Source of the DNA: Arenibacter algicola
GTDB lineage: Bacteria; Bacteroidota; Bacteroidia; Flavobacteriales; Flavobacteriaceae
Assembly: GCF_000733925.1 (NCBI RefSeq)
Contig: NZ_JPOO01000003.1
Coordinates: 310,001-374,000 of the forward strand
Direction: 5' to 3'
Length of the DNA stretch: 64,000 nucleotides
Of the stretch, positions 44,115 to 52,872 are shown in pieces. Within the stretch, counting starts at the first letter, position 1; the number at the start of each line of letters is the position of its first letter. The translations under genes and the position numbers were made by a program. The notes under the pieces were generated by a model. That model saw nothing but the letters and a program-made list of their open reading frames with translations, was not told where the DNA came from and made no database searches.

Positions 44115-44933
44115 ATGAAATTTGACAGATATTTTCCGACAGAAAGACTAAAACCCTACATCAAATATTTTGTAGTGTCGGAAAACGAATTGGCTAATGA
44201 ATACAAGGTTTTTCCTTCATCTGGCCTGGTCATTGGTTTTCAATACAAAGGACAACTTGCTACAATAAAAGAAAATACTGTAAGCAAGCTGACTTCGGCA
44301 GGAATAACAGGAATTACTGATGAATATAAAGTGTTTAAAAATTCAGAAGACATAGGAACCATTTTAGTTTACTTTACCGAAATAGGTTTTACACATTTTG
44401 CTTCACATCCTGCCAACGAACTCTTTAATTTAAGCCTTTCGCTTGACGAAATTTTTGATAAAAACAGCATACTAGAAGTTGAAGAAAAATTGGCAATTGC
44501 CAACACAGACAAACTTCGGATAAAAATCGTTGAGCAGTTTTTAGCATCCCAGCTCAAAGACATTCAAATAGACAAATTAATAGTTGAAGCCGTAAAACTT
44601 ATTTACCAAAGTAATGGAATTATCCGTGTAAAAGAGCTGAAAGAAAAGCTATTTATCAGCCAAAGCCCATTTGAAAAGCGGTTTAGAAAAGTAGTTGGAA
44701 CAACACCCAAAAAATTTGCTTCTATTGTTCGTTTCAATACAGTACTTGACAATCTGAATGAAACGAAAACGTTGACTGAAATCTGCTACGAACAAAATTT
44801 CTTCGACCAGGCCCATTTTATTAAAGACTTCAAGCAATTTACGGGCTACACTCCTCAAAATTCAAACGCTTCTTTTAGAAAAACGATTTTTTACAATTAT
44901 AAGGGTTTTCATCATCCCATCTTTACATCGTAA
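44115..44933 (+). CDS. AraC-family transcriptional regulator
   Basis: The 272-residue protein has an N-terminal sensor region of about 150 residues (MKFDRYFPTERLKPYIKYF) and a C-terminal AraC-type double HTH: RVKELKEKLFISQSPFEKRF and then LTEICYEQNFFDQAHFIKDF and FTGYTPQNS. It is followed by a DUF1398-type gene in the same direction, its likely target. It begins a separate transcription unit behind the terminator at 43972-44003. Confidence 0.93.
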   Translation: MKFDRYFPTERLKPYIKYFVVSENELANEYKVFPSSGLVIGFQYKGQLATIKENTVSKLTSAGITGITDEYKVFKNSEDIGTILVYFTEIGFTHFASHPANELFNLSLSLDEIFDKNSILEVEEKLAIANTDKLRIKIVEQFLASQLKDIQIDKLIVEAVKLIYQSNGIIRVKELKEKLFISQSPFEKRFRKVVGTTPKKFASIVRFNTVLDNLNETKTLTEICYEQNFFDQAHFIKDFKQFTGYTPQNSNASFRKTIFYNYKGFHHPIFTS

Positions 44934-45053
44934 TCTTAATGTAAAAACAAATAATAAAATCAATTCTAAAATCAACAAGTATACTATTAAGTTTGAGCAT
45001 TATGGTTGCGTGTAATTCAACAAATCATTTAACAATTAAAAAAATAAAAAAAA

Positions 45054-45443
45054 AATTTTACAATAGAACAAATTAAAGAAGCTCACGGCAAAGTAAAATC
45101 AGGTGCGGATTTTCCTTCTTATATTCAAGACCTAAAAAAGTTAGGTGTAACGTACTATGAAACTTATGGAGCAGATGGACATACCGACTACTATGGAGTA
45201 AAAGATTACAAAATCATATCCCCTGCAAAATATGAGATGTTAACAGTAGCAGAAAAGTCTAATGATGAACAGTTTAAAACAGATTTAAAAATTCATCAAG
45301 ACGGCAAGACTGATTATCCAACATTCTGTACTGACTGTGCCAAGTCAGGTATAGAAAAATGGGCGGTTTGTATGGAAAAAATGACCTGCACTTATTATGA
45401 CAAAGCAGGAAATGAATTGTTGGTGGAAGAAATTCCGGAATAA
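45054..45443 (+). pseudogene. DUF1398-type protein gene without a start codon
   Basis: The frame encodes FTIEQIKEAHGKVKSGADF, YIQDLKKLGVTYYETYG, KIHQDGKTDYPTFCTDCAKSG and CTYYDKAGNELL, which is the complete DUF1398 family protein (about 130 residues). The position of the initiator Met just before FTIEQ reads AAT, and an in-frame TAA lies 7 bp upstream in an A-rich run (45045-45047). No ATG, GTG or TTG is available until the internal ATG at 45237, which would lose half of the domain. The gene has either lost its start or carries a local sequence error. Confidence 0.75.
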
Positions 45444-45457
45444 AAGGTATTAAACCT

Positions 45458-45561
45458 CAGGGCAAGCCTGTCTACCGACAAAGGCAGGCCCTGAACCCAA
45501 TAATAGGAATCGACGCAAGGGTCGAGGTATTGATCCTAGATCCCGCCGAAAATGGCGGGAT
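45458..45561. repeat. Array of palindromes
   Basis: Two strong hairpins lie behind the DUF1398 gene: CAGGGC-aa-GCCTG (45458-45470) with CAGGCCCTG (45485-45493), and TCCCGCC (45541-45547) with GGCGGGA (45554-45560). A shorter pair around GACGC and GGGTCG lies between them. No T-tract follows, so these look like REP-type elements and not terminators. Confidence 0.65.
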
Positions 45562-45803
45562 TAGTTCAACTTGCAATTTTCAGTGCGTCTTAGTGACTTC
45601 TCAAAATTGAGTTTCACTAATAAAAAACTGCCTACAATAACCAAGCGTGCGGTCGGTACTGAATGTCCAGCAAAATCTGTAGGATCCAAACATGAAGAAC
45701 GTGCTACTAGTACTTGGTCTGGTTATTATTTATTACGGTGATCACTGAAATTCCTGATTATTTGGTTGGTTTTGTGTTAATATAAAGACCATAACCATGT
45801 CGA

Positions 45804-45973
45804 ATTACGGTTTCCTGTAACTCCCTTTTCCAGGAATTGTTTTTCTTTAACGCCCATCATTTGGCAAGCCAGTGAAACTGGACTCATCATGAATGGGGTA
45901 GTGGAGGTGCCTTCAATTGGCCCTGGAATAATCAACAGGCCAACAAAAAATATTTACTAAATTAGAGATATAA
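45804..45973 (+). repeat. Island repeat, copy B (most diverged middle)
   Basis: It shares the ends of copy A: TTACGGTTTCC, AATTGTTTTTCTTTA and, at the right, CAGGCCAACAAAAAA followed by TACTAAATTAGA. The middle part differs, with only ATGGGGTAGTGG in common. The DinB-like gene starts 66 bp behind it. Confidence 0.7.
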
Positions 45974-46039
45974 AAAAATAACTCATCAAATACATTCAGG
46001 GATTGCTATAATTTAAAAAAGCTTCTCGACACACTACAA

Positions 46040-46507
46040 ATGACCCAAACCGAACTCATAGTTTTAAATTTTACCGAAATTAGAAGAAGAAGCTTAGAAC
46101 TTTGGAATGCACTTCCCAAAAGTCAATACTATTGGAAACCGGACGAAAACGCAATGACTGCGATAGAAATGATTAGACATGTATTGGAAGCCGATTATGG
46201 TTGGAATATGATTATCAATCAAGGTGATATGACATGTTACAAGACCCCTTGGAAAGACAGACCATTTGTAAGCGTGAAGGATGAACTTGAATTTGCATCA
46301 CCATATCGAAAAAGATTTCTGCAAAGTGTTCTACAATTCTCGGATCAGCAACTAAGTAAAACAGAAATCATTCATCCAGGAAATGGAGAAAAGAAAATAC
46401 TCGGAAAATATTTATTACGGATTGGATATCACGAATCTGTACACGCGGGATAATTCTTGTCATATTTACGGGAAATGGGAATTAATCGCCCAGAAATATG
46501 GGACTGA
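46040..46507 (+). pseudogene. DinB-like protein gene with an ochre stop
   Basis: From ATG 46040 the frame encodes a DinB/YfiT-type four-helix protein (IEMIRHVLEADYGWNMII with the first metal-ligand histidine, FLQSVLQFSDQQLSK, IGYHESVHAG). A TAA at 46451-46453 stops it after 137 codons. The same frame then reads FLSYLREMGINRPEIWD and a normal TGA at 46505-46507, which is the expected family C-terminus. Relatives have Gln at the stop position (HAGQ), so one C-to-T change (CAA to TAA) accounts for it. The second and third histidines of the site are before the stop, so partial function is possible. Confidence 0.85.
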
Positions 46508-46698
46508 ACAAAAAAACACAATAGTCCATAACATAGACTTCATGCAATCTCCATTACCCAGTTCAAAATACCTGAAGTAGCCAAACATGAAGATCTTAGA
46601 GACTAAACCAAACCTATTTTGTCTTGTCCCAGAGATAGCCAAATTTCCCGATTCTCCGGATGGTTATGTCGTGCTATATAAACTAGAACCCTCAAAAA

Positions 46699-46869
46699 TT
46701 ACGGTTTTCCGCAACCAACTTCTCAAGAAATTGTTTTTCTTTAGTTCCTTAAAATTAAGCAAACCCATGACAGCCAGACCACACAAAATAGGGTAGGGGG
46801 CAGCAGAGCCATCAACCATTATATTAATAACTAGGCCAACAAAAAAGATTTGTTAAATTAGACCTATAA
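46699..46869 (+). repeat. Island repeat, copy C
   Basis: It is close to copies A and D: TTACGGTTTTCCGCAAC, AATTGTTTTTCTTTAG, AATAGGGTAGGGGGCAGCAG, AACTAGGCCAACAAAAAA and TTAAATTAGACCTATAA. The RhuM-Fic/Doc gene starts only 8 bp behind it. Confidence 0.82.
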
Positions 46870-46877
46870 AGCAAAAA

Positions 46878-47867
46878 ATGAATAGTATCAGTGATATAGA
46901 GATCTTCCAAAGTTCAGATGGACAAGCAGAGGTAGCAGTAACATTTGATAATGAGACTGTCTGGCTGAATCAAGAACAAATGAGTCAATTATTCGAACGG
47001 GATAGAACGGTCATTGGTCGACATATAGGAAATATTTTCAGGGAAGGTGAATTGGCAGAAAAAGTGGTATGTGCAGATTTTGCACATACCACTCAACATG
47101 GCGCAATTGAAGGAAAAACACAGACAAAAAAAGCTATATACTATAATTTGGATGTTATCATTTCAGTCGGATATAGGATTAAATCCAAGCGTGGCACACA
47201 ATTCCGACAATGGGCGAGCCAGAGATTGAAAGACTATTTGATCAAAGGATATACCATTAATCAGAAACGATTAGAGCAAACAAACCAAGAAATCCAAATT
47301 CTAAGATCTGGGATTCGAATTCTTGGCAGAGCCATTGAAGATAAGGCTCAGGAGCAAGGGCTTCAATGGTTGACACAATTTGCAAAAGGCCTTACCCTCT
47401 TGGACGACTACGACCACGAAAGACTTGATTCAAAAGGCTTATCCAAGGGTCCAACAAACTATCCGACGAAAACAGAATATAAACTGCTTATAGATCAAAT
47501 GAGGAAGGAGTTTGATTCCAATCTATTCGGGTTAGAGAAAGATCAAGGATTTGACAGTGCAATTTCCCAGATCACAAAGGGATTTGATGAAAACGATTTT
47601 TATCCTAGTATTGAGGAAAAAGCAGCAACATTACTCTACTTGATAACAAAAAACCATGCATTCACGGACGGTAATAAGAGAATTGCGGCCGCTTGCTTTC
47701 TTATGTTTCTAAAAAAAAACAGCATGTTATCAGATGGAACCGGGATGCCTATAATTAGCAATGAAGCCCTGGCCAGTGTTACACTCCTTGTGGCCGCTAG
47801 TAAACCTGAAGAAATGGAAATTGTAAAAAAGCTAATAATAAGTATCCTAAATAGAAATAAGAAATAA
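46878..47867 (+). CDS. RhuM-type DNA-binding domain fused to a Fic/Doc-like domain
   Basis: The 329-residue protein has a RhuM/virulence-type N-terminal domain (about 1-190: WLNQEQMSQLFERDRTVIGRH, YYNLDVIISVGYRIKSKRG, FRQWASQRLKDYLIKG). It is followed by a Fic/Doc-like domain with NHAFTDGNKRIAAACFLMFL, the HxFxDGNKR core of Doc-type proteins. Doc-type enzymes phosphorylate or AMPylate targets, and the fusion is often found in defence islands. The segment between, KGPTNYPTKTEYKLLIDQMR, has no obvious role. It is the only gene between repeat copies C and D. Confidence 0.9.
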   Translation: MNSISDIEIFQSSDGQAEVAVTFDNETVWLNQEQMSQLFERDRTVIGRHIGNIFREGELAEKVVCADFAHTTQHGAIEGKTQTKKAIYYNLDVIISVGYRIKSKRGTQFRQWASQRLKDYLIKGYTINQKRLEQTNQEIQILRSGIRILGRAIEDKAQEQGLQWLTQFAKGLTLLDDYDHERLDSKGLSKGPTNYPTKTEYKLLIDQMRKEFDSNLFGLEKDQGFDSAISQITKGFDENDFYPSIEEKAATLLYLITKNHAFTDGNKRIAAACFLMFLKKNSMLSDGTGMPIISNEALASVTLLVAASKPEEMEIVKKLIISILNRNKK

Positions 47868-48048
47868 AACGCACGACAATAACTAAAATTTACTCCGATC
47901 AATACTGCCTGTCCCTGAAAACTGAAGAAGCCAGACTTGGACGCCGTGTAGTCTAATTGAGCCCCAATAATTTCTTCTCATTGGCGCGGTCAAATTTCCG
48001 GATTCTTAGGCTGGTTTTTTACCATTATATAACTAGAATTATTTAAAA

Positions 48049-48212
48049 CTACGGTTTCCCGCAACCAACTTCCCAAAGAATTATTTTTCTTTAGCTTCAT
48101 AAAATTAAGCAAACGTATGATAGCCAGACCCCACGGAATAAGGTAGGGGTCAGCAGAGCCTTAAACCATTAAATTAATAACTAGGCCAAGCAAAAAGTTT
48201 TATTAAATTAGG
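48049..48212 (+). repeat. Island repeat, copy D
   Basis: It is close to copies A and C: CTACGGTTTCCCGCAAC, AATTATTTTTCTTTAG, AGCCAGACCCCAC, AAGGTAGGGGTCAGCAG and AACTAGGCCAAGCAAAAAG. The nuclease-like gene starts 44 bp behind it. Confidence 0.82.
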
Positions 48213-48256
48213 TGATTGTTTGACATCAAATATTGACACTGCTTAGGAGTATTTAA

Positions 48257-49228
48257 ATGCTTTGGAATAAAGAAAATAAATTTACAGAGATCCCATACGA
48301 AAGGGAGTCGGAATTGGAAGATGTCGTTAATGACGTAAAAGAAGCCTTATTTGGTCCCTTGCGTATCTATTTAGATGACAAAAAGAAAATTGGAAAAAAG
48401 GGGGGTACCAATAATTTACCGGATGGTTATTTAATAGATCTCACCAATAGCCAAGATCCTAAAATTTTTGTGGTGGAAAACGACTTGGCAAGCCACCAAC
48501 ACTTAAAACATATAGCCGTACAGATCCTGGAATTCTCACTTTCCTTTGAAACCAGCAAGGTAAAAGTAAAAAACATCATCAAGGAGATGTTGCAGAAAAG
48601 AAAACCAGAATGGGCCAAATGCGAGGATTTTGCCAAAAAGTATGGTTATGAAAATGTAGATTATCTCCTAGAATCCATTATTCACAAAAAGGACTCCTTT
48701 AATGCCCTACTTATTATAGATGAGTTAGGCGAGGAATTGGAAACTGTGTTGATCAGTAGGTTCAAATTCCCGGTAGAAGTAACCACTTTGAAGCGTTTTA
48801 AGAACCAGAATGAAGAAATTCTTTATGATTTCCAACCCTTTCTAAATGAAGTTACGGAGGACACCGAAAAAGTGGATATCTCGGAAATAGACACCATAGT
48901 GGTCCCCGCAAGGGAAGACGGCTTTAAAGAAGTGTTCATTGATGAGAATTGTTGGTTCGCTATACGCCTGAACTCCTCCATGATTCCCAAAATAAAATAT
49001 ATAGCGGCCTACCAGGTGGCACCAATTTCGGCCATTACCCATATTGCAGAGGTTAAGTCTATTGAACAATGGAAAGACACCAACAAGTACATTCTATATT
49101 TTACAGAACCCGCGCTAAAGATAAAAAAGGTCCCCTTGGGCAATGCAAAGGGAAAAGCTCCACAAAGTCCAAGATATTCATCAAAGAATAAAATACTAGA
49201 GGCGACTACTTTGGACAGTGTGTTTTAA
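48257..49228 (+). CDS. Nuclease-like hypothetical protein (possible PD-(D/E)xK fold)
   Basis: I do not know this 323-residue family by name. The N-terminal 110 residues read SELEDVVNDVKEALFGP, RIYLDDKKKIGKKGG, NLPDGYLIDLTN and KIFVVENDLASHQHLKHIAVQIL. A conserved Glu, an Asp in a PDG segment, then VVE followed by a helix with HIAVQ is the pattern of RecB/EndoMS-like PD-(D/E)xK nucleases, although the Lys of ExK is Asp here. The C-terminal half (AIRLNSSMIPKIKYIAAYQVA) is a separate domain. The gene lies between repeat copy D and the type I restriction operon, a setting that suits a defence nuclease. Confidence 0.6.
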   Translation: MLWNKENKFTEIPYERESELEDVVNDVKEALFGPLRIYLDDKKKIGKKGGTNNLPDGYLIDLTNSQDPKIFVVENDLASHQHLKHIAVQILEFSLSFETSKVKVKNIIKEMLQKRKPEWAKCEDFAKKYGYENVDYLLESIIHKKDSFNALLIIDELGEELETVLISRFKFPVEVTTLKRFKNQNEEILYDFQPFLNEVTEDTEKVDISEIDTIVVPAREDGFKEVFIDENCWFAIRLNSSMIPKIKYIAAYQVAPISAITHIAEVKSIEQWKDTNKYILYFTEPALKIKKVPLGNAKGKAPQSPRYSSKNKILEATTLDSVF

Positions 49229-49352
49229 GGATATAAGCAAAAGAAATTTAGGAAAGTTTCCCCGCAATAATAAACATAATAAATAAAAATGAAGGATTGG
49301 TTTTTAGATATAAAACTATCTTAGTGTTTTTATTGGACAACAATACATTTAG

Positions 49353-49547
49353 CGAATAATTTATTTTAAAAATAAGGGCTGGATAAAACAAATCTGGTTG
49401 GCTAAACAACTTAGGAAGAGTTACAATATGGTACACTCTTACGCCCAAAACAAAAGACAACCGAGTTTGGAAGACTTATACAAGATTGCGGAAATCTTAA
49501 ATGTAGATATTTCAGAACTTCTAGTATCAAATACAAATAAGAAATAA
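49353..49547 (+). pseudogene. XRE-type regulator, N-terminus degenerate
   Basis: An open frame from 49353 to 49547 encodes KGWIKQIWLAKQLRKSYNMV, HSYAQNKRQPSLEDLYKIAE and ILNVDISELLVSN, a typical small XRE-family HTH protein of the type found before hsdM in flavobacteria. No ATG, GTG or TTG lies upstream in frame before the TAG at 49350. The first helix of the usual start is missing or altered. It ends 3 bp before hsdM. It may be inactive or use a non-standard start codon. Confidence 0.7.
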
Positions 49548-49550
49548 AAT

Positions 49551-51146
49551 ATGGCCAAAAAAAATCAAAAATCTACTGATACACAAAACCTAGAATCAAT
49601 CCTATTTAATTGCCGAGAGTATTTACGAAGTAATGCATCTTTAAATGATAAAAGAGACTTGCTATTAACGCTAGTTTTCTTGCGATTTATTGGTGAGAAG
49701 TTTGAGAATACACAAGCTGAAATGAGGCAGGAATGTATTGACAATGGTATTACAGACGAAGAAGTAATAAAGTCGTTCCTTAATAGCCCAAGCCGATATA
49801 AAGGTATTGCATATGTTCCTGAAGCTGCTCGTTGGGCTACAATTATGGAAAAGCCTGGTGCAAAATTGAATGCAGCACTGGATGACGCTATACAGGAGCT
49901 TGAAAATAGTGGCGATGAGTTAAAAGGCTGTATTCGTTTAGGTTTGTTTACATCAATAAATCTCGATGCCAATGTGATTAAAAAGGTGGTAGACGAGGTA
50001 AATAAAATCTCTCACAAGACGTTTGGTGAGGAAAAGGATTTAATTGGTCGGGTTTATGAATATTTCCTAAAGTCCTTTGCGGTAAATGCAACCAAAGAAG
50101 AGGGCGAGTTTTATACACCACACGATATAGTTGAGCTGATAGCGGCTTTTATTGAACCATATGATGGTACGCTTTACGACCCTTGTTGTGGTTCAGGGGG
50201 TATGTTTATTCAGTGTGCAAAGTATGTAGAAGCAAAGCAAGGCGACATCGAAAAAGTAAACGTTTATGGACAAGAACGAGACCCTGCAACGTATCGTCTT
50301 GCAAAAATGAACCTAGCTATGCGTGGTATCTCACACCATCTTGGTGAGCAAAATGCCGATACATTTACCAATGACCTACATAAAGGTTTAAGTTTTGATT
50401 TTATTATGGCAAATCCGCCATTTAATTTAAAAAAGTGGTATGATATCTCGTTAAGCAATGATAATCGTTGGGCAGACTATGCCACACCACCTGCAGGAAA
50501 TGCAAACTATGCTTGGATATTGCATATACTCTCAAAATTAAAAGCAGGTAAAGGTATTGCTGGGTTCCTATTGGCTAATGGTGCTTTGGGTGATGATGAT
50601 GCTATTGCAATTCGTAAAAAACTCATTGAAAATGACAAAATAGAAGCTATCGTGGTATTGCCGCGTGAGCTGTTTTACACTACCGACATATCGGTAACCT
50701 TGTGGATACTAAATGAAAATAAAAAAGGTGGCACTTGGCATGATCGTAAATTGCGTAACCGTGAAAAAGAGATACTGTTTATGGATTTACGCCAATGGAC
50801 TGATAACCCAATTAAAGGAGAACAAAAAAAGAAGATAGAGCTAAAAGCCGACCAAATTAAACGAGCTGCCGAAATCTATTTTAACTGGCAAAGCGAGGGA
50901 ACAGACGGCACAAACTATACAGAACCAGAACAATACCGCTCTGTTGGGCTAAAAGAATTTGAAGAAAAGAACTACTCCCTTGTACCAAGCCGATATATTG
51001 AATTTGTTGACAGTGACTCTAAAATTAACTATAATGAAGTGCTCACCGAAACAGCATCCACTGTTTCTGATTTATTAAAACGTCAAGAAAAGAATGATAA
51101 AACACTTCGTAACGCACTAAAACAGTTGGGGTATGAATGTGAGTAA
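49551..51146 (+). CDS. hsdM: Type I restriction-modification methyltransferase (M) subunit
   Basis: The 531-residue protein has the HsdM N-terminal helical domain (LESILFNCREYLRSNASLND) and the N6-adenine methyltransferase core. The AdoMet motif is TLYDPCCGSGGMFIQ at about residues 208-220 and the catalytic motif is MANPPF at about 287-292. It modifies the adenines specified by HsdS and is required for restriction too. The hsdS start overlaps its end by 14 bp. This is the first structural gene of a complete type I operon. Confidence 0.97.
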   Translation: MAKKNQKSTDTQNLESILFNCREYLRSNASLNDKRDLLLTLVFLRFIGEKFENTQAEMRQECIDNGITDEEVIKSFLNSPSRYKGIAYVPEAARWATIMEKPGAKLNAALDDAIQELENSGDELKGCIRLGLFTSINLDANVIKKVVDEVNKISHKTFGEEKDLIGRVYEYFLKSFAVNATKEEGEFYTPHDIVELIAAFIEPYDGTLYDPCCGSGGMFIQCAKYVEAKQGDIEKVNVYGQERDPATYRLAKMNLAMRGISHHLGEQNADTFTNDLHKGLSFDFIMANPPFNLKKWYDISLSNDNRWADYATPPAGNANYAWILHILSKLKAGKGIAGFLLANGALGDDDAIAIRKKLIENDKIEAIVVLPRELFYTTDISVTLWILNENKKGGTWHDRKLRNREKEILFMDLRQWTDNPIKGEQKKKIELKADQIKRAAEIYFNWQSEGTDGTNYTEPEQYRSVGLKEFEEKNYSLVPSRYIEFVDSDSKINYNEVLTETASTVSDLLKRQEKNDKTLRNALKQLGYECE

Positions 51147-52263
51147 TAATTTCCGCTGGGTAAGATTAGGTGACTATATTGACCGAAGTATGGTTAATAA
51201 TAGGGATTTGAAATATGGTGTTGAGCTAATCGAAGGTGTAAATAGCAGCGGAGAATTTTGCTCTCCCAAAGCGAATACTGTAGGTATAAATCTTAAGCCA
51301 TATAAAGTTGTACAAAATGGATACTTTGTATACAATCCATCTCGTCTTAATATAGGTTCATTGGCATATAGAACAGATGGCTTATGTATTGTATCACATC
51401 TTTATGTAGTTTTTCATCTCAATGACCTTGGTCGAGAAAAGCTGTTGCCAGAATTTCTTTTTATCTACTTTAAACGAAAAGAATTTCTAAGATTAATAGA
51501 TTACCTGAATTTTGGAAGTCAACGACCTGAGTTTAACTTCTTTGAAATGAGCGAAATTCAAATCCCACTACCCGATATAGATACACAACAAGAATTAGTC
51601 AATACTTACAATGGCCTAAAAGCATTAGCAGAACAGAATGAAGCTTTAATAGAGCCACTTACCCAAGCTTGTCAAGCCTATATTGTCGATTGCAAAAAAA
51701 AGTATCCTGAAGTTGAGCTTGGTGAGTATATTGAAGAGTTAGACGAAAGAAATTCAGATGGTAAATGTACACTTGACGATGTTAAAGGTATTAGTATTTT
51801 AAAGAAACTTATACCGACTAAGGCAGATATGAAAGATGTTTCTCTATCACCTTATAAACTTCTAAAGCCAAATGATTTTAGTTATGTAACTGTAACATCT
51901 CGTAATGGCGGTAAAATATCCTTAGCAATTAATGATTCTGACAAAACATATATTGTATCGTCTTCATACAAGGTTTTTAGGTCTAAAAATGCAAAAGAAT
52001 TACTACCTGAATTTCTGTTCTTATTAATAAGCAAAGATGAATTTGACCGATATTCTCGTTTCAACTCTTGGGGCAGTGCACGAGAGACTTTTGATTGGAT
52101 TGAATTATGTAGAGTGCGTATTCCATTACCACCACCAGAAGTGCAACAATCTATAGTTAACCTCTACAACTGTGCCGAAGAAGCTAAGAAAATAGCCAAC
52201 AAGGCTCGTAAAAAAATGAAAACACTATGTCCAGCATTAGTGCAAAAAGCAATAAACGGGTAA
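51133..52263 (+). CDS. hsdS: Type I restriction-modification specificity (S) subunit
   Basis: The 376-residue protein has two target-recognition domains, each ending in the typical spacer. The first ends FFEMSEIQIPLPDIDTQQEL and the second ends WIELCRVRIPLPPPEVQQSI. The internal similarity between the two halves includes ELLPEFLF-type segments and the conserved coiled coils. It determines the bipartite DNA site. It overlaps hsdM by 14 bp and is followed 3 bp later by an unusual GNAT-like gene. Confidence 0.95.
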   Translation: MNVSNNFRWVRLGDYIDRSMVNNRDLKYGVELIEGVNSSGEFCSPKANTVGINLKPYKVVQNGYFVYNPSRLNIGSLAYRTDGLCIVSHLYVVFHLNDLGREKLLPEFLFIYFKRKEFLRLIDYLNFGSQRPEFNFFEMSEIQIPLPDIDTQQELVNTYNGLKALAEQNEALIEPLTQACQAYIVDCKKKYPEVELGEYIEELDERNSDGKCTLDDVKGISILKKLIPTKADMKDVSLSPYKLLKPNDFSYVTVTSRNGGKISLAINDSDKTYIVSSSYKVFRSKNAKELLPEFLFLLISKDEFDRYSRFNSWGSARETFDWIELCRVRIPLPPPEVQQSIVNLYNCAEEAKKIANKARKKMKTLCPALVQKAING

Positions 52264-52266
52264 CTT

Positions 52267-52866
52267 ATGACGAACTTAGAGCAATTTGAAAAAGACAAAG
52301 CACTTAATGCTAAAAACATCTTGTTTACAATGTCTGATGATGAGGTTATGGGACAAAGAGAACAAGGGTTTTACGTTCGAGAGTTTGTTGATGATGGAAA
52401 TGAATGTCTAAATTTCATTTTCGATAATGGACATAAATATATTTTTGATAAAGTTGAAGAAATGCTCTATTTAGGTGAGCCTATACCAGAAGAATACTTT
52501 ATTCATAAATTTCTCGAAAAAGAAGTTAGTGATTTTATAAATAAATGGTCTATTGACAAATTAATAGAAGACTTTTTTCTTCATTGTTCTGAATCCGAAA
52601 TTGTAGCAAAATCATTCATTAAATTGCTTCCTTATCGTGAAGAAAAAATTGTTTACCTCACAAATATCATGATACCAATAGAACTTAAACATAAGGGTCT
52701 TGGAAAGTTGCTAATAAAACAGATTTTTAATATGTGTCAACGCCTCAACTACCGTTTAATTCTTCAAGATGTTGTGGAATCTTTCAGCAAATCATTAAAG
52801 AATAGGAACGCAAAGTTCTTGGACTTTGATGCCATAGAAATTACTAAAGACACTAATTTGAACTAA
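52267..52866 (+). CDS. GNAT-like protein inside the type I operon
   Basis: The 199-residue protein has an acidic N-terminal half without a match (MSDDEVMGQREQGFYVREF) and a C-terminal half that looks like a GNAT acetyltransferase core: IVYLTNIMIPIELKHKGLGKLL with the acetyl-CoA-binding KHKGLGK segment (R/QxxGxG/A-like), then FNMCQRLNYRLILQDVV. It lies between hsdS (3-bp gap) and hsdR (6-bp gap) and must be co-translated with them. No such subunit is part of the classical HsdMSR complex. Acetylation of a restriction subunit or an unrelated cargo role are both possible. Confidence 0.75.
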   Translation: MTNLEQFEKDKALNAKNILFTMSDDEVMGQREQGFYVREFVDDGNECLNFIFDNGHKYIFDKVEEMLYLGEPIPEEYFIHKFLEKEVSDFINKWSIDKLIEDFFLHCSESEIVAKSFIKLLPYREEKIVYLTNIMIPIELKHKGLGKLLIKQIFNMCQRLNYRLILQDVVESFSKSLKNRNAKFLDFDAIEITKDTNLN

Positions 52867-52872
52867 TACAAT

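Noticed and set aside
5126..46507. Alternative genetic code or general stop-codon recoding
   Set aside because: Other genes in the window end normally on TAA, TAG and TGA with correct family lengths, so none of the three stops is generally read as sense.
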